Part shown: positions 1 through 6,760 of the stretch, piece by piece | Layout: each line of letters opens with the position of its first letter | Numbering within the stretch: position 1 is the stretch's first letter | Assembly: GCA_020441345.1 (NCBI GenBank) | Contig: JAGRMK010000145.1 | Location: forward strand, 1-13,108 | From: Paracoccaceae bacterium | GTDB lineage: Bacteria > Pseudomonadota > Alphaproteobacteria > Rhodobacterales > Rhodobacteraceae | DNA length: 13,108 bases | Direction: 5' to 3' | The notes under the pieces: generated by a model | What the model was told of the DNA's origin: nothing | The model's input: only the letters and a program-made list of their open reading frames with translations | The model's database searches: none | Made by a program: the position numbers and the translations under genes

Positions 1-552
1 CCGGCGGCCTTCCTGTTCGACGAACCGCTGTCGAACCTGGATGCCGCGCTTCGGGTCGGCATGCGGCTGGAGATTTCCGAGCTGCATGAAAAGCTCAGAA
101 CAACGATGATCTACGTCACCCACGACCAGGTCGAGGCAATGACCATGGCCGACAAGATCGTCGTCTTGCAGGCCGGCGTGATCGAGCAGGTCGGATCGCC
201 GCTGGACCTTTATCACGCGCCGCGCAACAAGTTCGTCGCAGGGTTCATCGGCTCGCCGAAAATGAACCTGATCGAAGGGGCCGAGGCCAAGAAGCACAAC
301 GCCACGACGATCGGCATTCGCCCCGAACACCTGTCGGTGTCCAAGACCAGCGGCACCTGGACGGGGCGCGTCGGTGTTGCCGAGCACCTGGGGTCGGATA
401 CATTCATCCACGTGCACGACACCGGGCTGATGGACATGATGACCGTCCGCATCTCTGGTGACATCCCGGTGCGCCATGGCGACACGATCCACCTGACGCC
501 GGATCTCGACAAGCTGCATCGCTTCGATGCACAGGGGCTGCGGATCGAATGA
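1..552 (+). CDS. smoK: Polyol ABC transporter ATP-binding protein, SmoK-like (5' truncated)
   Basis: This is the C-terminal part of the cytoplasmic ATPase of a sugar/polyol ABC importer of the MalK/UgpC type. It powers uptake of sorbitol or mannitol together with a binding protein and two permeases that would lie upstream of the window. The reading frame is open from base 1. It shows the Walker B and D-loop stretch (AFLFDEPLSNLD), then the H-loop (TMIYVTHDQVEAMTMAD). A TOBE-type regulatory domain follows, with the family phrase IGIRPEHL about 105 residues into the visible part. Walker A and the signature motif are off the edge. Its TGA at 550-552 overlaps the ATG of the next gene (ATGA), so translation is probably coupled. 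The SmoK assignment rests on the smoS and mtlK genes directly downstream, as in the Rhodobacter polyol operon. The family call is secure; the substrate is inferred from context. Confidence 0.85.
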   Translation, partial: PAAFLFDEPLSNLDAALRVGMRLEISELHEKLRTTMIYVTHDQVEAMTMADKIVVLQAGVIEQVGSPLDLYHAPRNKFVAGFIGSPKMNLIEGAEAKKHNATTIGIRPEHLSVSKTSGTWTGRVGVAEHLGSDTFIHVHDTGLMDMMTVRISGDIPVRHGDTIHLTPDLDKLHRFDAQGLRIE

Positions 553-1322
553 ACCGGCTTGCAGGGAAATCCGCGCTGATCACCGGCGCCGCGCGCGGCA
601 TCGGGCGCGGCTTTGCCGAGGCCTATCTGGCCGAAGGCGCCAGCGTCGCGGTGGCCGACATCGACCTGGACGCGGCCCGCAAAACGGCAAGCGAGCTGGG
701 CGGTGCGGCCTATGCGGTGCATATCGACGTCACCCGGCAAGACAGCATCGACGCGGCGATTGCCGCGGTGGTCGCGCAGACCGGCAAGCTGGATATCCTG
801 ATCAACAACGCCGCGCTGTTTGATGCCGCCGAAACCGTGGACATCACCCGCGCCAGCTATGACCGGCTTTATGCGGTCAATGTCGCGGGAACGCTGTTCA
901 CCATGCAGGCGGCGGCGCGGCAGATGATCGCCCAGGGCCACGGTGGCAAGATCATCAACATGGCCAGCCAGGCGGGACGGCGCGGCGAAAGCCTGGTGCT
1001 GGTCTATTGCTCGACCAAGGCGGCGGTGATCTCGATGACGCAATCGGCCGGTCTGAACCTGATCAAGCACGGCATCAACGTGAATGCCATTGCACCCGGC
1101 GTCGTCGATGGCGCGCATTGGGACCACGTTGACGCTATGTTCGCGAAACTGGAGGGCAAGGTGCCCGGCCAGAAAAAGGCCGAGGTCGCCGCAGGCGTGC
1201 CCGCCGGTCGCTTCGCCGTTCCGGCCGATCTGGCCGGGATGGCAATTTTCCTGGCCTCGCCCGAGTCCGATTACATCCTGTCGCAGACATACAACGTCGA
1301 CGGCGGGCAATGGATGAGCTGA
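549..1322 (+). CDS. smoS: Sorbitol dehydrogenase, short-chain dehydrogenase/reductase (SmoS)
   Basis: This is a cytoplasmic NAD-dependent classical SDR of 257 residues that oxidises D-sorbitol to D-fructose. Homologues also take galactitol and L-iditol. The cofactor loop TGAARGIG is at residues 12-19, the acidic residue favouring NAD is in VADID near residue 37, NNAA is at 86-89, and the catalytic tetrad is N111, S140, Y153 and K157 (YCSTK). The stretches IINMASQAGRRGE and LIKHGINVNAIAPGVVDG, and the C-terminus YNVDGGQWMS, match the R. sphaeroides sorbitol dehydrogenase as I recall it. The ATG overlaps the smoK stop by 4 nt, and the stop overlaps the mtlK start, so this is the middle gene of a coupled operon. 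A closely related polyol dehydrogenase with a different preferred substrate remains possible. Confidence 0.92.
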   Translation: MNRLAGKSALITGAARGIGRGFAEAYLAEGASVAVADIDLDAARKTASELGGAAYAVHIDVTRQDSIDAAIAAVVAQTGKLDILINNAALFDAAETVDITRASYDRLYAVNVAGTLFTMQAAARQMIAQGHGGKIINMASQAGRRGESLVLVYCSTKAAVISMTQSAGLNLIKHGINVNAIAPGVVDGAHWDHVDAMFAKLEGKVPGQKKAEVAAGVPAGRFAVPADLAGMAIFLASPESDYILSQTYNVDGGQWMS

Positions 1323-2785
1323 TGAAACTTGCCCTCGATACCCTCGCGCAACTGCCCGATGGCGTGCGCGCGCCGCGCTATGATCGCGCGGACCTTTCTG
1401 CCGGAATCGTCCATATCGGGCTCGGCAATTTCCACCGCGCGCATCAGGCCTGGTATCTGCACCGGCTGATGGATCTGGGCGCGGCCCATGACTGGGCGAT
1501 CCTGGGCGCGGGCGTGCGCCCTGCCGACGCCGCGCAACGCGAGCGGATGCTGGCGCAGGACTGTCTGACGACGCTGATCGAACTGGACCCCGCCGGCAAA
1601 TCCGCCGAGGTCACGGGCGCTATGATCGGCTTCGTTCCGGTCGCCGATGACAACGCCCCGCTGATCGCGCAGATGGCCGATCCCGCGATCCGCATTGTAT
1701 CTCTGACGGTGACAGAGGGTGGTTATTACCAGACCGAAAAGGGCCTGTTCGACACCGCGCATCCCGACATCCAGCATGACGCCGCAAACCCGACCACGCC
1801 GCGCACCGCCTTTGGCGCGATGATCGCCGCGCTGAACCGGCGCCGAGGTGCCGGGGCAGGGCCGTTCACCTGTCTGAGCTGCGACAACCTGCAAGGCAAT
1901 GGCGATGTGCTGCGGCGCGTGGTGACGGGGCTGGCCGCGCTTTCCGACCCGACGCTGGCCGAGTGGATCGAACGTCACGTCACGTTTCCGAACTCGATGG
2001 TCGATTGCATCGTGCCCGCGACCGGCGTGACCGAACTGGCGCTGGTCCGCGCGTTTGGCATCGACGACGCCGCGCCGGTCACGCATGAGAATTTCCGTCA
2101 ATGGGTGATTGAGGACGATTTTTGCGCCGGGCGCCCCGATTGGGACCGGGTCGGCGCGACCTTTACCCAGGATGTGCACAGCTACGAAGCGATGAAGCTG
2201 CGCCTGCTGAACGCCGGGCACCAGGTCATCGCCACGCCGGGCGAGATGCTGTCGGTCGAAACCATCGCCGGAACGATGGCAAATCCCTTGATCCTGGGAC
2301 TGTTTCGCAAGATCGAAACGCAGGAAATCGTGCCTCATGTCGCGGCGGTGCCGGGCATGACCCCGCTCGATTATGTTGCGTTGATCGAACGTCGCTTCGC
2401 CAACCCCGAGATCCGCGACACCACGCGCCGCGTGGCCTTCGACGGGTTCTCGCGGCACATCGGGTTTCTGCACCCGATCCTGCGCGACGCGCTGGACAAG
2501 GGCACCGCGATCGACGGCCTCGCGCTGGTCGAGGCGCTTTGGGCCCGCATGTGCGAAGGCACGCGCGAGGACGGCAGCACCATCGCACCGAACGATCCGG
2601 CCTGGACGATGCTGCAAGCCGCCGCGATGACCGCCAGAGAACAGCCGCAAGCCTGGCTGGATCAGCGGCAGGTCTATGGCGATCTTGGCCAGAACCCGCG
2701 CTTTGCCGAAAGCTTTGCGCGTTGGCTTGCCCTGATCTGGCAAGAGGGAACCGAAACCGCCCTGCGCACCTATATCGAGATGTGA
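1322..2785 (+). CDS. mtlK: Mannitol 2-dehydrogenase (MtlK), long-chain polyol dehydrogenase
   Basis: This cytoplasmic NAD-dependent enzyme converts D-mannitol to D-fructose (and D-arabitol to xylulose in homologues). It has 487 residues, close to the usual ~490 of the polyol-specific long-chain family. The N-terminal Rossmann segment GIVHIGLGNFHRAHQAWY is at about residues 28-45, and SLTVTEGGYY and SCDNLQGNG follow as in the family. The catalytic lysine motif EAMKLRLLNAGH gives K292, N297 and H300, aligning with K295/N300 of the Pseudomonas fluorescens enzyme. I chose the ATG at 1322 over the in-frame ATG at 1310. It gives the family N-terminus (MKL...) and a TGATG stop/start overlap with smoS. 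The usual sugar kinase gene does not follow; the operon ends here. Confidence 0.92.
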   Translation: MKLALDTLAQLPDGVRAPRYDRADLSAGIVHIGLGNFHRAHQAWYLHRLMDLGAAHDWAILGAGVRPADAAQRERMLAQDCLTTLIELDPAGKSAEVTGAMIGFVPVADDNAPLIAQMADPAIRIVSLTVTEGGYYQTEKGLFDTAHPDIQHDAANPTTPRTAFGAMIAALNRRRGAGAGPFTCLSCDNLQGNGDVLRRVVTGLAALSDPTLAEWIERHVTFPNSMVDCIVPATGVTELALVRAFGIDDAAPVTHENFRQWVIEDDFCAGRPDWDRVGATFTQDVHSYEAMKLRLLNAGHQVIATPGEMLSVETIAGTMANPLILGLFRKIETQEIVPHVAAVPGMTPLDYVALIERRFANPEIRDTTRRVAFDGFSRHIGFLHPILRDALDKGTAIDGLALVEALWARMCEGTREDGSTIAPNDPAWTMLQAAAMTAREQPQAWLDQRQVYGDLGQNPRFAESFARWLALIWQEGTETALRTYIEM

Positions 2786-2849
2786 GCGCTACCCAAAGCG
2801 CGGCTCTTGTTGGTGCTGAGGGCAGGGGCGGTGGCTCGTTTCTTCGGTC

Positions 2850-2990
2850 GTCTTTTCAGGGAAATGCCTCGGCAGCTGTCGTTCAGCCGAGGTATTTTCC
2901 TGGCCTCGCGTTGACGCAGAGGCCGATCATTTGCAGGCCATGATCCGAGCCGCACGTCACGGTAGCGCGCATCCTGCGGCGGCGCATAAA
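2850..2990 (-). pseudogene. Probable decayed IS30-type transposase C-terminal remnant
   Basis: Read on the minus strand, one frame from about 2955 down to 2856 gives DHGLQMIGLCVNARPGKYLG, a stop at 2885-2883, then TTAAEAFP and a second stop. This resembles the C-terminus of IS30-family transposases, where a phrase like LNxRPRKCLGYRTAAEVF is typical, with in-frame stops interrupting it. No N-terminal part, DDE residues or inverted ends are visible, so at most a fragment survives. The rest of the 2786-3084 gap holds no credible gene. The outer limits given are approximate. This is a pattern-based call and could be chance similarity. Confidence 0.45.
2857..2902. repeat. 17-bp inverted repeat (hairpin) inside the IS-like remnant
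   Basis: Arms 2857-2873 and 2886-2902 can pair along all 17 positions (15 Watson-Crick and 2 G-T) around a 12-nt loop. It lies 72 bp after mtlK and could stop the polyol transcript, but no T-run follows on either side. It also coincides with the two half-motifs (KYLG and AAEAF) of the transposase-like frame, whose codons are naturally self-complementary. It may therefore be a by-product of that coding remnant rather than a terminator. Confidence 0.6.
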
Positions 2991-3025
2991 GCCGTATAAT
3001 CGGTGTTATGTTAAACCAAACCGGC

Positions 3026-3043
3026 CAGATCATCGAAAATCTG
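3026..3043. promoter_or_regulatory. Candidate operator dyad upstream of gntR
   Basis: CAGATCATCGAAAATCTG has symmetric arms CAGAT/ATCTG around a central TCGA, with 14 of 18 positions in dyad. It ends 6 nt before the -35 box of the gntR promoter. Its core shares 9-11 of 14 bases with similar dyads at 6566-6579, 6649-6662 and 7751-7764, so it looks like one site of a shared regulon and may mediate autoregulation of the GntR protein. Confidence 0.5.
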
Positions 3044-3049
3044 CCTGAC

Positions 3050-3078
3050 TTGCGATCAGAAGAACCGGGCCTTATAAT
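3050..3078 (+). promoter_or_regulatory. Sigma70-type promoter of gntR, possibly giving a leaderless mRNA
   Basis: A -35 box TTGCGA (3050-3055) and a perfect -10 box TATAAT (3073-3078) are separated by exactly 17 nt. Transcription would start about 7 nt after the -10, at or very near the ATG at 3085, leaving no room for a Shine-Dalgarno site. This predicts a leaderless message, unless translation starts at the internal ATG at 3121. Confidence 0.7.
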
Positions 3079-3084
3079 CGCGGC

Positions 3085-3789
3085 ATGGATACGGGCCCCA
3101 AGACCACGCTTTCGGAACAGATGTATAGGCGCCTGCGCGCCGATATCGTCAAGGGTGTGTTGCGCCCCGAACAGCCGCTGCGGCTGGACGCGTTGAAAAA
3201 GACCTATGCCGCCGGATTCTCGCCGCTGCGCGAAGCCTTGACCCGGTTGCAGGCCGAACGGTTGGTGACATCGGTCCCGCTGAAGGGGTTCGTTGTGACC
3301 CCGGTCTCGCTGGACCAGATGTGGGACACGATCGAAACCCGTATCCTGATCGAAACCCGCGCGCTGCGGCTGGCCATCGCGCAGGGCGATGACGGCTGGG
3401 AAGCCGGGATCGTCGCCAGCCTTCACGGGCTGGGCAAGCAGGTCGCGCGCATCGCCGCCCTGCCCGACCCCGCCGACGAGGATCAGCAGGCGCTGGAGCA
3501 GCGCCACCACGCGTTCCACCGCGCGCTGATCGCGGGCTGCGGGTCTGACTGGCTGCTGGACCTGTCCGAAAAGCTCTATATCGCGGCCGAGCGCTATCGT
3601 TTTCCGTCTCTGTCGCGCGGCGCGGGCCGCCCGACGCGCGACGTTCAGGCCGAACACGAGGCGCTGGCAAAGGCCGCGCTGGCCCGCGATGCCGACCGCG
3701 CCGCCGCGTTGCTGGACGCGCATTTCCGCGCCACCGGCGAACAGATGGCGCAGAGCGGCGCGGCGGTCCCGCCCCGACAGAGCGCGTAA
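3085..3789 (+). CDS. GntR-family transcriptional regulator, FCD (CsiR-like) type
   Basis: This cytoplasmic DNA-binding regulator has 234 residues, normal for FadR/FCD GntR proteins. An N-terminal winged helix-turn-helix occupies residues 8-75 (SEQMYRRLRADIVKG, then FSPLREALTRLQAERLV at 45-61, and KGFVV). A helical FCD ligand-binding domain follows to about residue 220. Histidines H145 (AFHRAL), H191 (AEHEAL) and H213 (DAHFRA) fit the FCD metal-binding set. The phrases RHHAFHRALIAGCGS and LYIAAERYRF recall the CsiR branch, which usually senses small organic acids. It is convergent with the minus-strand aromatic operon (2 nt between stops) and has its own promoter with a dyad that recurs before three other units here. 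It is therefore the first candidate to control the island. The start at 3085 keeps the whole HTH but lacks an SD. Confidence 0.88.
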   Translation: MDTGPKTTLSEQMYRRLRADIVKGVLRPEQPLRLDALKKTYAAGFSPLREALTRLQAERLVTSVPLKGFVVTPVSLDQMWDTIETRILIETRALRLAIAQGDDGWEAGIVASLHGLGKQVARIAALPDPADEDQQALEQRHHAFHRALIAGCGSDWLLDLSEKLYIAAERYRFPSLSRGAGRPTRDVQAEHEALAKAALARDADRAAALLDAHFRATGEQMAQSGAAVPPRQSA

Positions 3790-3791
3790 CC

Positions 3792-4433
3792 TTATCCCTT
3801 TGGCGGCGTCCGGTTGTGCCAGCCCGCCCAGGTCGGGCGGTCCATCGAAAACCGGTCCTGCGTGCGGATGTATTCGCTGCCGAAACTGCGCGCGACCAGC
3901 GCCAGTGCGCGGTTGTCCACATGCCCGCGCGGACCGTCGATGACATAGGCGTCGTCAATGAACATCGACACCACGCGGCCAATGACCAGCGTCTGATGCG
4001 GGCCGGTGACGACCGCCGAATGCAACACACATTCCAGCGCCACCGGGCTTTGCGCGATGCGCGGTGGCCTGACCTTGGCCGAGGGGGCGCTGTCCAGCCC
4101 GGCGATGTCGAGTTCGTTCATCCCGGTCGGCGCATCGACGGCGGTGATGTTCATCGCCTCGGCCAACCCCTCGGGGACCAGGTTCACGACGAAGTCGCCG
4201 GTCGCCATGATGTTGCGCGCGGTGTCCTTGAACCCGCGTTCGGGGTCGCCCAGCAGGCCCAGAACCACGGTCGGCGGCGCCGAGCCGACGACGTTGAAAA
4301 AGCTGTAGGGCGCGGCATTCACCGCGCCCCCCGCGTCACAGGTCGTCACCCAGGCGATCGGCCGGGGCGTGACCGTGGCCGTCAGCAGCTTGTAGCCGGT
4401 CGCCGTATCGAGCGCGGCAAAGTCGAACTGCAT
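3792..4433 (-). CDS. Flavin reductase-like FMN-binding protein (DIM6/NTAB family)
   Basis: This 213-residue cytoplasmic flavoprotein belongs to the flavin reductase-like domain family (PF01613 type). Members reduce FMN or FAD with NAD(P)H for a partner monooxygenase, or simply bind FMN. The hallmark stretch is at residues 20-47: TVTPRPIAWVTT followed by GAVNAAPYSFFN. The later part has DFVVNLV and ALVARSFGSEY. The start at 4433 (rather than an upstream in-frame ATG at 4541) removes a basic non-homologous tail and gives a TGATG overlap with the stop of the FAH-family gene, so translation is coupled. It is longer than small HpaC-type reductases (~170 aa). It is the last gene of the dioxygenase operon. 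A plausible but unproven partner is the ACAD-fold protein at 8926-10236. Confidence 0.82.
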   Translation of the reverse strand: MQFDFAALDTATGYKLLTATVTPRPIAWVTTCDAGGAVNAAPYSFFNVVGSAPPTVVLGLLGDPERGFKDTARNIMATGDFVVNLVPEGLAEAMNITAVDAPTGMNELDIAGLDSAPSAKVRPPRIAQSPVALECVLHSAVVTGPHQTLVIGRVVSMFIDDAYVIDGPRGHVDNRALALVARSFGSEYIRTQDRFSMDRPTWAGWHNRTPPKG

Positions 4434-5374
4434 CAGCGGGCCCTGGGCTTTGCACCGGGTGGGGTGCTGTTGATCACCGGATGGCGGATCGTGCCGATGC
4501 CTTCGACGCAGGCCTCGACGGTATCGCCCGGCCACATCCATTCCTGCGGATCGCGCCCCGCGCCGACGCCTTCGGGCGTGCCGGTGGCGATGATGTCGCC
4601 CGGTTCCAGCGTGATGCCGGTGCTGAGATCGGCGATCAGCTCATCGACCTTGAACAGCATCTTTGCCGTGTTCGACCGTTGCTTTTCCACCCCGTTCACC
4701 GTCAGCCAGAGGTCCAGCACCTGCGGATCGGGGATCTCGTCGGCGGTGACGATGCAGGGGCCGAAGGGCGCGTAGCTGTCCATCCCTTTCGAAAAGATCC
4801 ACTGTCCGGCGCGGCGGTTGTCGCGGGCCGAAACGTCGATCATCACCGAATAGCCGAACACATGGCGCAGCGCGTCGGCGCGCGCGACGCGGCGCGCGCG
4901 GGTGCCGATGATCGCCGCCAGCTCGACCTCCCAATCCAGTTGCGCGGTCATCGAGGCGTCGTGCAGGATCGGCTCGTTCGGGCCGATCACGGCGGTCGGC
5001 GGCTTGGAGAACACCACTGGCTCCTTGGGCAGCGCGTCGTTGGTATCAAGCGCCTTGGCGCTTTCCATCACATGCGCGGTATAGTTCAGCCCGATACCGA
5101 AGATGTTCTTGCGCGGGCGCGGGATCGGCGCCAGCAGCGTCACGTTGGCCAGCGCCGTCGCGGTGCCGGCGGGCGGCATGGCGCCGGCCTGCTTGATCAG
5201 CACGCGCAGCGCGTTCAGGCCGGGCGCGCCCATGTCGATCAGCCCCAGCATCGAATCCGGCAGTTTCTGGCCCATGGTGGCGGCCAGATGGGCCACGTCG
5301 ATCACCAGATCATCCTGCCAGACGCCGAGCCGCGCGGCGCCTTCGACCCCGGCGCGATAGGTAACAAGTTTCAT
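4433..5374 (-). CDS. Fumarylacetoacetate hydrolase (FAH) family protein, candidate fumarylpyruvate hydrolase
   Basis: This cytoplasmic 313-residue FAH-fold enzyme is metal-dependent and cleaves or isomerises beta-diketo acids from aromatic ring opening. The metal site is E149 and E151 (LDWEVELAAIIG) with D180 (MIDVSARDNR). KGMDSYAPFGPCIV at 196-209 and ATGTPEGVGAG at 263-273 are family hallmarks, and GIGLNYTAH is at 93-101. Next to a gentisate-dioxygenase-like gene, the expected job is hydrolysis of fumarylpyruvate or maleylpyruvate to fumarate or maleate plus pyruvate. Other FAH reactions (acylpyruvase, hydroxyhepta-dienedioate isomerase) cannot be excluded. An SD (AAGGA) overlaps the upstream gene's TAA, 6 nt before the ATG, and its own stop overlaps the next ATG. 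The C-terminal GAKPRAR tail looks like a non-conserved extension. Confidence 0.85.
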   Translation of the reverse strand: MKLVTYRAGVEGAARLGVWQDDLVIDVAHLAATMGQKLPDSMLGLIDMGAPGLNALRVLIKQAGAMPPAGTATALANVTLLAPIPRPRKNIFGIGLNYTAHVMESAKALDTNDALPKEPVVFSKPPTAVIGPNEPILHDASMTAQLDWEVELAAIIGTRARRVARADALRHVFGYSVMIDVSARDNRRAGQWIFSKGMDSYAPFGPCIVTADEIPDPQVLDLWLTVNGVEKQRSNTAKMLFKVDELIADLSTGITLEPGDIIATGTPEGVGAGRDPQEWMWPGDTVEACVEGIGTIRHPVINSTPPGAKPRAR

Positions 5375-5383
5375 GTCTTTTCC

Positions 5384-6505
5384 TTACACTAGCGGCTGGT
5401 GGCCGCCGTTTTCGCCATAGGCCTCTTCGCGATACAGGCCCATCGCCCGCATCACCGGGACATCGGACAGGCAGAACAGGCAGGCGTCATCGCTGGCCGA
5501 AGCGTTGATATGCTCGTGCCACGCCCAGGACGGCACGCAGAAGATGTCATGTTCCGACCAGTCGAACCGCTGGCCGTTGATGATCGTCGCGCCCGAGCCC
5601 TTGGCCACGTGATACAGGAAGCTGCCGGTATGGCGGTGCGCCCTGGTCTTTTCGCCGGGCCGCAACATCTGCATGCTGGCGCCCATGGTGCGCATCACCG
5701 GGCCGTTGGTCACCGGGTTCACGTATTCCATCAGGATGCCATCGAACGGCGAGCCATCGCTGCACGAGGCGAGTTTGTGCAACGCCTCATAGGTCGGCGC
5801 CCATTCGTATTTGAACATCGGGCTGTAGCCCTTGGTCCAGGTGCCGCCGCCCGGCGTCAGGCCCGGATTGCCCCAGGTTTTCGTCATGTCGTCCACCGGA
5901 TAGGCGACGGGCTGCGCGTGGTCGGGGTGGACCTCGTAGAAATTGGCCTCCATCGCGTTGACGAAGGGAATGTCCAGCCCGTCCTGCCAGATGCAGGGCG
6001 TGCCGTCCTCGGACACCGCATGTTCGTGCCAGGTGCCGTTCGGCGTCAGCACGAAATCATTGTGCCCCAGTGTCATCTTGTGCCCGTCAACGACCGTATA
6101 GGCGCCGGACCCTTCCATGATGAAGCGGATCGCGCTGGCGGAATGGCGGTGCGCGCCGGCGCGTTCGCCCGGATGCATCACCTGCAACCCGGCATAGATC
6201 CAGCCAACCGCCGCCGCGACATCGGTGCGTCCGGGGTTGTTGAGATAGATCACCCGCCGCCCCGCCTTTTCCGGCGTCACCAGATCGACCGAGCGCAGCA
6301 CATGCGCGCGCAGATCCTTGAAGCGCCAGAGCACCGGCTTCGAGGTGCTGGCCGGTTCCCAGGGTTCGATCTTGTTCGCCACCGTCCACAGGGCGCCCGC
6401 GTCGAACTTGTCCAGCTCATCGTAATAGGCCAGCAGTTCGGGCGTATCCTCGACATTGGCGCGACCGGCCACGTCCTCGCGGTGGTTCTCGTGCTTGCGT
6501 GTCAT
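5384..6505 (-). CDS. Gentisate 1,2-dioxygenase-like double-cupin ring-cleavage enzyme
   Basis: This cytoplasmic Fe(II) bicupin has 373 residues, in the usual range for gentisate and salicylate 1,2-dioxygenases. Gentisate would be opened between C1 and C2 to maleylpyruvate. The first cupin has the iron triad H119, H121 (AHRH) and H160 (TWHEH), with R83, G106, Q108, R127 and H162. These appear to fall in the same numbering as the Pseudaminobacter salicylate 1,2-dioxygenase as I recall it. Residue 104 is Tyr, as in ordinary gentisate dioxygenases, where the salicylate enzyme has Trp. The second cupin also keeps H290, H292 and H330. The gene is first of a three-gene minus-strand operon. Its SD-like GGAAAG lies inside a potential hairpin (6513-6559). 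The exact substrate (gentisate, a substituted salicylate or an amino-salicylate) is open. Confidence 0.87.
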   Translation of the reverse strand: MTRKHENHREDVAGRANVEDTPELLAYYDELDKFDAGALWTVANKIEPWEPASTSKPVLWRFKDLRAHVLRSVDLVTPEKAGRRVIYLNNPGRTDVAAAVGWIYAGLQVMHPGERAGAHRHSASAIRFIMEGSGAYTVVDGHKMTLGHNDFVLTPNGTWHEHAVSEDGTPCIWQDGLDIPFVNAMEANFYEVHPDHAQPVAYPVDDMTKTWGNPGLTPGGGTWTKGYSPMFKYEWAPTYEALHKLASCSDGSPFDGILMEYVNPVTNGPVMRTMGASMQMLRPGEKTRAHRHTGSFLYHVAKGSGATIINGQRFDWSEHDIFCVPSWAWHEHINASASDDACLFCLSDVPVMRAMGLYREEAYGENGGHQPLV

Positions 6506-6512
6506 GATCCTG

Positions 6513-6559
6513 CTTTCCGCTTGTTCGGCGCGAAGCCTAGCAAGGCGATTAGCGGAAAG
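6513..6559 (-). promoter_or_regulatory. 5' leader inverted repeat covering the dioxygenase ribosome binding site
   Basis: On the minus strand, CTTTCCGCT (6559 to 6551) can pair perfectly over 9 bp with AGCGGAAAG (6521 to 6513), with 29 nt between. A small GCCT/AGGC stem (6535-6546) lies within the loop. The 3' arm contains the SD-like GGAAAG located 7 nt before the ATG, so folding would hide the ribosome binding site. A second, closer AGGA (6511 to 6508) stays free but sits only 2 nt from the ATG. Confidence 0.4.
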
Positions 6560-6565
6560 AAAGTT

Positions 6566-6579
6566 GATTTTCGCAAATC
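6566..6579. promoter_or_regulatory. Candidate operator dyad in the dioxygenase promoter region
   Basis: GATTTTCGCAAATC is a near-perfect dyad (12 of 14 positions, extending one more pair outward to 6565/6580). It lies 61 bp upstream of the dioxygenase ATG and matches the 7751-7764 palindrome at 11 of 14 bases. I could not place convincing -35/-10 boxes for the minus-strand operon. A TTGACC at 6603-6598 is present without a good -10. Confidence 0.5.
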
Positions 6580-6648
6580 AGCGGGTTGCGCGCGCCTGGT
6601 CAAATGCTGCCTGCGCACAAAAATTGCGCAAAACCGGGGGGTTGGCGT

Positions 6649-6671
6649 TCGTTTCGAAAATTCATTTGACA
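6649..6671 (+). promoter_or_regulatory. Operator-like site and -35 box upstream of the Bug/TctC gene
   Basis: TTTCGAAAATT (6652-6662) lies 3 nt before TTGACA (6666-6671). The core TTTCGAAA is an 8-bp palindrome. The same order (TTTCGAAAAT, short gap, TTGACA) recurs at 7754-7774 before the NicX-like operon. The -10 at normal spacing (ATTCTT, 6689-6694) is weak. A second block shared with the other promoter, TCTTTACTCTGAGGTTA (6691-6707), lies near the expected transcription start. Confidence 0.5.
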
Positions 6672-6760
6672 TGACCCGGGGAATCGGAATTCTTTACTCT
6701 GAGGTTAAGCTTTTGCTTCCTGCCCAGAACAAGAAACGCCCACCCAACGAGGAGATCCAG

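Larger units (their letters stand above)
6506..6760. other. Divergent intergenic control region between the dioxygenase operon and the binding-protein gene
   Basis: This 255-bp gap carries no credible gene. It holds two copies of the TCGA/TCGC-centred dyad (6566-6579 and 6649-6662) and a TGCGCA pair (6612-6617 and 6625-6630, 7 nt apart) that can form a short hairpin or a second regulator site. It also has a TTGACA box at 6666-6671 for the plus-strand gene and the leader inverted repeat of the dioxygenase on the minus strand. It is noticeably more AT-rich than the flanking coding sequence. Confidence 0.6.

Noticed and set aside
213..1310. Long minus-strand open frame opposite smoK/smoS (and similar long frames opposite mtlK, the NicX-like, ACAD and TetR/GS genes)
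   Set aside because: Their composition is rich in Arg, His, Gly and Gln, typical of antisense shadows in high-GC DNA. No motifs or SD were seen, and the opposite strand has clear genes.
1310..1324. ATG at 1310 as the mtlK start
   Set aside because: It adds only MDEL. The ATG at 1322 fits the family N-terminus and the stop/start overlap, though the earlier site cannot be strictly excluded.
2857..2902. Hairpin as a classical rho-independent terminator of the polyol operon
   Set aside because: No T-run follows the stem, and the symmetry is explained by the coding pattern of the transposase-like remnant. Kept as a repeat only.
2995..3000. TATAAT as an additional gntR promoter -10
   Set aside because: No recognisable -35 lies 16-18 nt upstream, whereas the 3050-3078 pair is well formed.
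4431..4541. Upstream ATG at 4541 for the flavin-reductase-like gene
   Set aside because: It would add 36 basic residues without family similarity and overlap the FAH gene by more than 100 bp. The ATG at 4433 gives the TGATG coupling and the expected N-terminus.
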